DNA of 5,399 nt from positions 1 to 5,399 of the forward strand of contig JAQUQN010000007.1 of the NCBI GenBank assembly GCA_028716065.1, read 5' to 3'. The notes below the pieces were generated by a model. The model was given only the letters and a program-made list of their open reading frames with translations. It searched no databases and was not told the origin of the DNA. The DNA is from Candidatus Omnitrophota bacterium. GTDB taxonomy: Bacteria; Omnitrophota; Gorgyraeia; 2-01-FULL-45-10. Shown one piece after another: positions 1-3,354 of the stretch (position 1 is the first letter of the stretch; every line of letters begins with the position of its first letter). Position numbers and translations under genes: made by a program.

Positions 1-1565
1 TCTTTCATCTGTTTATAGAAGTCTTCCAGCGTCGTCCTCTTGGCCGCCCTCAATTTTTTCGACCTCTCTTCGTCCTGCTTCAACACCGAAAGGATCCGCG
101 CTTTCTTCTCGTCCTTTACCACGAAGAATTCATCGCCTGCCATCGGCACGCCCGAAAGTCCGAGTATGCTCACGGGTTTTGAAGGGCCCGCCGCGTTGAT
201 GCGCTCGCCCTTGTCATTTATCATGGCCTTGACCCTGCCGTAATACATGCCGCTCAATACCATGTCGCCCAGGCGGAGCGTCCCGTTCTTGACCAGGACC
301 GTGGCAACCGGCCCCTGGCCGCTCGAAAGTTTGCCCTCTATGACGACGCCCCTGGCCCTGATATTGGGGTTGGCCTTGAGTTCGAGAAGTTCCGACTCCA
401 GAAGCAGCATCTCTAGAAGATGTTCGACGCCTTCGCCGGTCTTGGCCGATACCGGAACGGTTATCGTCTTTCCGCCCCAGTCTTCGGACGACAATCCTAC
501 CTGTGAAAGCTGCCCCTTGACCTTGTCGATATTCGCGCCGGGAAGGTCGCATTTGTTCAATGCCACGACGATGGGTACCTTGGCGGCCCTTGCGTGGTCG
601 ATGGCCTCCTTCGTCTGAGGCATGACCCCGTCATCCGCCGCTATCACCAGCACGACCACGTCCGTAGCGTTCGCCCCGCGCGCCCTCATGGCGGTAAATG
701 CCTCGTGGCCCGGAGTGTCAAGGAACGTCACCGAACCGTTCTTCAGCCTAACTTCGTAGGCGCCTATATGTTGCGTTATGCCGCCTTTCTCTTTATCCAC
801 CACGCGCGTCTTTCTTATATAGTCCAGGAGGCTCGTCTTTCCGTGGTCGACATGGCCCATGAAGGTCACCACAGGAGAACGCCCTACCACATGAGCCGCT
901 TCCTGCTTATCCTCCATCTCCCTGTGTTCTTTCGACGCGGTAGTCTCTTTCTTCTGCGGCTTCTGAAACTCTATCCCGAGATCTTTCAATACCTCTCTGA
1001 CCAGGTCATCGCCCAGATTCTGGTTTATGGTGGCCATTATGCGCCTGGCCATCAACTTCATGATAAGATCATTGGGCCTTATTCCGATCTTTTGCGCGAG
1101 ATCTTTTAGAGAGATGGGTGTGTCAAGTTCCAATATTCTCGGCTTGACCTCTTCGACGGGCTTTACTTCTGGGATCGGCGGCGTTACCGAAGGTGTAGGT
1201 GATGTTGGTTGCACCGGCGCTTCTAGCGGCTTTTCCTCAACCTTAACCTCAGCCTCGGCCTTCTTAGGTTTTACTTCAGCCTCAACCTTAACCTCAGCCT
1301 CAACCTTCTTAACCTTAGTCTCGACCTTCTTTGCCTTGGCCTTAGCCTCAACCTTAACCTCGGTCTCGACCTTTTTGACCTTGGCCTCGACCTCAGCCTT
1401 AACCTTCTTAGCCTTGATCTTAGCCTCGACCTCAACCTTCTTAGGCTTAATCTCGGCCTCGACCTTCTTAGCCTTGGCCTTGGCCTCGACCTTCTTAGTC
1501 GCTGCCTTCTTTGGCGCCGCTTTCTTCGCCGTCTTCTTCTCTTTTTCTTTCGCTTTCTCTGCCAT
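1..1565 (-). CDS. infB: Translation initiation factor IF-2, C-terminal end missing (window edge)
   Basis: IF-2 is the cytoplasmic GTPase that brings formyl-Met-tRNA to the 30S subunit and promotes 50S joining. The visible 521 codons contain a Lys/Ala/Glu/Val-rich low-complexity N-terminus (residues 2-112), a Pro-rich stretch (113-141), one IF2_N-type domain (about 148-200), and the G domain. G-domain motifs are G1 GHVDHGKT at 237-244, G2 around GGITQHIGAY 261-270, G3 DTPGH at 283-287, G4 NKCD at 337-340 and G5 SAK at 373-375. The beta-barrel domain II (about 398-485) follows. The frame is open at base 1, so the C-terminal part, including the initiator-tRNA-binding C2 domain, is outside the window. 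The ATG at 1565-1563 is the start: an in-frame TAA lies three codons upstream (1574-1572). The Shine-Dalgarno is weak (GAGGGG, AGGG and AAAGGG at non-ideal spacings), so coupling to nusA, which ends 26 nt upstream, is likely. The identity is certain; the total length cannot be read here. Confidence 0.98.
   Translation of the reverse strand, partial: MAEKAKEKEKKTAKKAAPKKAATKKVEAKAKAKKVEAEIKPKKVEVEAKIKAKKVKAEVEAKVKKVETEVKVEAKAKAKKVETKVKKVEAEVKVEAEVKPKKAEAEVKVEEKPLEAPVQPTSPTPSVTPPIPEVKPVEEVKPRILELDTPISLKDLAQKIGIRPNDLIMKLMARRIMATINQNLGDDLVREVLKDLGIEFQKPQKKETTASKEHREMEDKQEAAHVVGRSPVVTFMGHVDHGKTSLLDYIRKTRVVDKEKGGITQHIGAYEVRLKNGSVTFLDTPGHEAFTAMRARGANATDVVVLVIAADDGVMPQTKEAIDHARAAKVPIVVALNKCDLPGANIDKVKGQLSQVGLSSEDWGGKTITVPVSAKTGEGVEHLLEMLLLESELLELKANPNIRARGVVIEGKLSSGQGPVATVLVKNGTLRLGDMVLSGMYYGRVKAMINDKGERINAAGPSKPVSILGLSGVPMAGDEFFVVKDEKKARILSVLKQDEERSKKLRAAKRTTLEDFYKQMK
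1230..1562 (-). repeat. Lys/Ala/Glu/Val low-complexity repeat tract in the IF-2 N-terminus
   Basis: Residues 2-112 of IF-2 are almost entirely K, A, E and V, with words such as KKVEAE, KAKAKKVE, AEVKVE and KPKK recurring at irregular distances. On the plus strand this reads as a degenerate pyrimidine-rich repeat of cttctt, gcctcg and aacctt. The charges are mixed, so the segment is probably a flexible or intermittently helical linker ahead of the IF2_N domain. IF-2 N-termini vary greatly between bacteria in length and composition, so this is compatible with a working gene. The DNA is prone to slippage and to assembly error. Confidence 0.85.
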
Positions 1566-1591
1566 AGCCCTTTACCCTATACCCCTCATTC

Positions 1592-2776
1592 TCAGCTCCC
1601 CAATTCCTTCGCCGACTTCAATATCTTCTCCGCAGTCTTCTTTCCTATACCTTCAAGTTTTGTCAAATCTTCCAATGACAATCCTTTAATCTTTTCGACC
1701 GTATCATATCCTGCGCCGGTCAATATTTTTTCTGTCTTCTTTCCTACCCCATCGACTTCGGACAACTTAACCTCAGTCTCAGCCTTGGCCTTAGCCTTCT
1801 TGGTCTTATCTTTTTCTTCTACCTCAGCCTTGGCCTTAACCTTCTCCTCTTTCCCTCGTATATCTATCTCCCAGCCGATCAACTTCGACGCAAGGCGTAC
1901 ATTCTGTCCGTGCTTGCCTATGCCTATCGACAACTGGTCATCAGGGACTATCGCCTCTACCCTCTTCTTCTCCTTGTCAAACTTCAGTTCCTGCGGTTCG
2001 GCCGGACTTAAGGACGCCTTGACATATTCCTTCAGGTCCTCGCTCCACCTTACTATATCCACCCTTTCGCCGTGCAATTCCTTAACTATATCCTTGACGC
2101 GCGAACCCCTCATGCCGACGCATGCCCCCACCGCATCGACCTTTTCATCCTTCGACCATACGGCAAGTTTGGTCCTCTCGCCCGGTTCCCTGGCGATGGA
2201 CTTTATCTCAACGATGCCTTCCGTTATCTCGGGGACCTCTATCTCAAAGAGTTTCTTGACGAACGCGGCGTCCGACCTGGAGAGTATTATCTGCGGCCCG
2301 TGCGAAGTCTTGTTCACCTCCAGGATATAGGCGCGTATCCTGTCGCCCTGTTTATAACGCTCCCCGGGACACTGCTGGGAACGGGGCAATAGCGCTTCGG
2401 TCTTGCCCAGGTCCAGTATGATATCTCCCTTTTCGAACCTGTGTACGGAGCCGCTCGTGATAGAGCCGATCCTCTTCTGGTAATCGTCCGAGATTATCTC
2501 CCTCTCCGCCTCTCTTATCTTCTGTATGATGACCTGCTTGGCCGTCTGCGCCGCTATCCTGCCGAATTCGGCCGAGTCGATCTCTTTCCCTTCGCTCAAT
2601 ATCTTTATGGTCCCTGTCGTCCTGTCGATGGTGGCAGTCACCTCCGCCTCTTTATTGCCTATTATCTTACGCGCGGCGCTCGCCAGGGCAGACTCTATCG
2701 CTTTAAAGAGGAGCTCCTTATCGATCCCCTTTTCGCGTTCCATGTGGTCAAGTATCGTCAGTAGTTCTTCGTTCAT
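1592..2776 (-). CDS. nusA: Transcription termination/antitermination factor NusA
   Basis: NusA binds RNA polymerase and nascent RNA, and promotes pausing, hairpin-dependent termination and, with other Nus factors, antitermination. The 394 residues show the N-terminal polymerase-binding domain (1 to about 100), then an S1 domain (about 102-168, from RIGSITSGSV to QIILSRS). KH1 has GMRG at 221-224 within the family signature GACVGMRGSRV, and KH2 has GKHG at 287-290 followed by QNVRLASKLIGWEIDI. A K/A/E-rich linker (311-337) leads to a C-terminal pair of helix-hairpin-helix motifs (VDGVGKKT 341-348, LEGIGKKT 374-381). The protein is longer than the B. subtilis type, which stops after KH2, and shorter than the E. 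coli type with two acidic repeats. The ATG at 2776 has an AGGAG 8 nt upstream. It follows rimP by 16 nt and precedes infB by 26 nt, so the three are surely co-transcribed. Confidence 0.98.
   Translation of the reverse strand: MNEELLTILDHMEREKGIDKELLFKAIESALASAARKIIGNKEAEVTATIDRTTGTIKILSEGKEIDSAEFGRIAAQTAKQVIIQKIREAEREIISDDYQKRIGSITSGSVHRFEKGDIILDLGKTEALLPRSQQCPGERYKQGDRIRAYILEVNKTSHGPQIILSRSDAAFVKKLFEIEVPEITEGIVEIKSIAREPGERTKLAVWSKDEKVDAVGACVGMRGSRVKDIVKELHGERVDIVRWSEDLKEYVKASLSPAEPQELKFDKEKKRVEAIVPDDQLSIGIGKHGQNVRLASKLIGWEIDIRGKEEKVKAKAEVEEKDKTKKAKAKAETEVKLSEVDGVGKKTEKILTGAGYDTVEKIKGLSLEDLTKLEGIGKKTAEKILKSAKELGS
1766..1846 (-). repeat. Low-complexity K/A/E/V linker in NusA, same vocabulary as IF-2
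   Basis: Residues 311-337 of NusA join KH2 to the C-terminal helix-hairpin-helix pair and consist mostly of K, A, E, V, D and T (KVKAKAEVEEKDKTKK and AKAKAETEV). The plus-strand DNA shares words such as cctcagcc, ttggcctta and aaccttct with the repeat tract of the adjacent infB gene. It is probably a flexible linker. Confidence 0.7.
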
Positions 2777-2784
2777 TTTTTTTG

Positions 2785-2789
2785 CTCCT
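2785..2789 (-). promoter_or_regulatory. Ribosome binding site of nusA
   Basis: AGGAG (minus strand, 2789 to 2785) lies 8 nt before the nusA ATG, with a spacer of C followed by seven A residues. It sits wholly inside the 16-nt gap after the rimP stop codon. This fixes the ATG at 2776 as the start, and the A-rich spacer should keep the site unstructured. Confidence 0.85.
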
Positions 2790-2792
2790 ATA

Positions 2793-3245
2793 TTAGAATT
2801 CTATCATCAATACCGCACGGGCTATCTTATTCTTTGGTATAACGGTAGAGATGCCTTTAGATTCGATTACGATATTCTCCTTATCCATGCCCATCAACTT
2901 GCCCTGATGCGCCTTCTTGTCGTCTATCCTCTCATATGTCGTTATATCAAGGTCCTTGCCCATAACGCGCTCGAAATCCCTGTCCGTCTTGATGGGCCTG
3001 TCGAGACCCGGCGATGAGACCTCAAGCGTATAGTGCTCGTCTATGACGTTATCCTTGTCGAGCGCCTCGCTCAAAAAATTGTTCAGGGCCTCGCACTCGT
3101 CTAAGGTGACACCGGCCAGCGTATCCACCAGAAGCCGTAATACCATTCCCTGCTGCTCCCTCTTGAAAGTGATATTCACCAGCTCCATGCCGTTCTCTTC
3201 AAGATAACCGGCTGCAAGTTCTCTTACCTGATCCACTATTTCCAT
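2793..3245 (-). CDS. rimP: Ribosome maturation factor RimP
   Basis: RimP assists assembly of the 30S subunit in the cytoplasm, acting on early 16S rRNA and S12-related steps. The 150-residue protein matches the family length. It begins with the usual helix (VDQVRELAAGYLEENGMELV), continues with the alpha/beta N-terminal domain, and carries the family signature LEVSSPGLDRP at residues 74-84. A C-terminal SH3-like barrel (about 88-150, including HQGKLMGM and ENIVIE) completes it. The ATG at 3245 is chosen because the N-terminal helix starts there as in known RimP proteins. No Shine-Dalgarno lies at normal linear distance: the only good one is 42 nt upstream, with a hairpin in between. It is the first gene of the rimP-nusA-infB operon, and the TAA stop is 16 nt before nusA. 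The frame is intact and the identity is secure. Confidence 0.97.
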   Translation of the reverse strand: MEIVDQVRELAAGYLEENGMELVNITFKREQQGMVLRLLVDTLAGVTLDECEALNNFLSEALDKDNVIDEHYTLEVSSPGLDRPIKTDRDFERVMGKDLDITTYERIDDKKAHQGKLMGMDKENIVIESKGISTVIPKNKIARAVLMIEF

Positions 3246-3283
3246 GGCAAAAAAAAATGGGTTTCCTCAACTTCTAAACCCAC
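3236..3283 (-). CDS. Possible leader ORF of 15 codons overlapping the rimP start
   Basis: A GTG at 3283-3281 lies 4 nt after a full AAAGGAGG and opens a 15-codon frame (MGLEVEETHFFLPWK). It ends with a TAG overlapping the first codons of rimP. It is out of frame with rimP by one base, and the frame crosses the T9 run. It could be a true leader peptide coupling translation into rimP, or simply the consequence of a Shine-Dalgarno that serves rimP through the hairpin. The 4-nt spacing is short for initiation and the GTG sits inside the hairpin stem, so I regard it as speculative. Confidence 0.2.
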   Translation of the reverse strand: MGLEVEETHFFLPWK

Positions 3284-3287
3284 TTTT
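3249..3287 (-). terminator. Intrinsic-terminator-like hairpin in the rimP leader (candidate attenuator)
   Basis: On the minus strand TGGGTTT (3282-3276) pairs perfectly with AAACCCA (3264-3258) around an 11-nt loop (3275-3265). Nine T residues (3257-3249) follow at once. The stem can be extended by a G-U pair and four A-U pairs (3287-3284 with 3256-3253). It lies inside the leader, about 20 nt after the predicted start site and just before rimP, so it should stop a fraction of the operon's transcripts. It is also the only terminator candidate for read-through from the upstream hypothetical gene. B. subtilis is reported to autoregulate its nusA operon through NusA-dependent termination in the leader. 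Applying that here is inference. Confidence 0.7.
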
Positions 3288-3295
3288 CCTCCTTT
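3288..3295 (-). promoter_or_regulatory. Full Shine-Dalgarno AAAGGAGG in the rimP leader
   Basis: AAAGGAGG (minus strand, 3295 to 3288) is an extensive match to the 3' end of 16S rRNA, yet it stands 42 nt upstream of the rimP ATG. If the following hairpin folds over its whole extended stem (3287-3253), only 7 nt (3252-3246) remain between its base and the ATG. The site would then be at normal distance in the folded RNA. The alternative is that it serves the GTG at 3283. Confidence 0.6.
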
Positions 3296-3306
3296 AATAA
3301 AAAAGT

Positions 3307-3322
3307 GTATAAATATTTATAC
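3307..3322. promoter_or_regulatory. Perfect 16-bp palindrome over the -10 box and start site
   Basis: GTATAAATATTTATAC reads identically on both strands and covers the whole -10 box down to about the predicted start of transcription. It could be an operator for a dimeric repressor, or a chance result of very AT-rich promoter DNA. The central 14 bp are all A/T, which raises the chance explanation, while the G/C closing pair extends it. Confidence 0.35.
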
Positions 3323-3344
3323 TATAATAGCATATATATGTCAA
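3316..3344 (-). promoter_or_regulatory. Sigma-70-type promoter of the rimP-nusA-infB operon
   Basis: A perfect -35 box TTGACA (minus 3344-3339), a 17-bp spacer, and a -10 box TATAAA (3321-3316, one mismatch to TATAAT) are present. The predicted start is near 3308-3309, giving a leader of about 63 nt. The -35 begins 10 bp after the stop codon of the upstream gene, so operon transcription can be independent of it. The spacer contains the alternating, self-complementary stretch CATATATATG. Confidence 0.85.
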
Positions 3345-3354
3345 GCGAAAATTT

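Noticed and set aside
214..552. Minus-strand 112-residue frame, and plus-strand frames at 40-243, 247-618 and 594-1109
   Set aside because: They lie inside the infB coding sequence, whose GTPase motifs prove the real frame. Their Arg/Gln- or Ser-rich composition is that of shadow frames.
1240..1500. Repeated pyrimidine words suggesting a CRISPR or intergenic repeat array
   Set aside because: Repeat lengths and spacings are irregular, there are no unique spacers, and the stretch is in frame within infB.
1027..1689. Plus-strand 220-residue open frame rich in Ser, Thr, Leu and Phe
   Set aside because: It is the exact antisense of the Lys/Ala/Glu/Val tract of infB and the end of nusA; its composition follows from that repeat and it has no recognisable domain.
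3246..3315. Riboswitch or a ribosomal-protein-type leader RNA in the rimP leader
   Set aside because: The leader is only about 63 nt with one simple hairpin; no junction, conserved core or alternative pairing partner is visible.
3339..3354. A dedicated terminator for the hypothetical gene right after its stop
   Set aside because: Only short AAAA/TTTT complementarity is present, with no GC stem or U-run; the rimP leader hairpin is the nearest plausible terminator.
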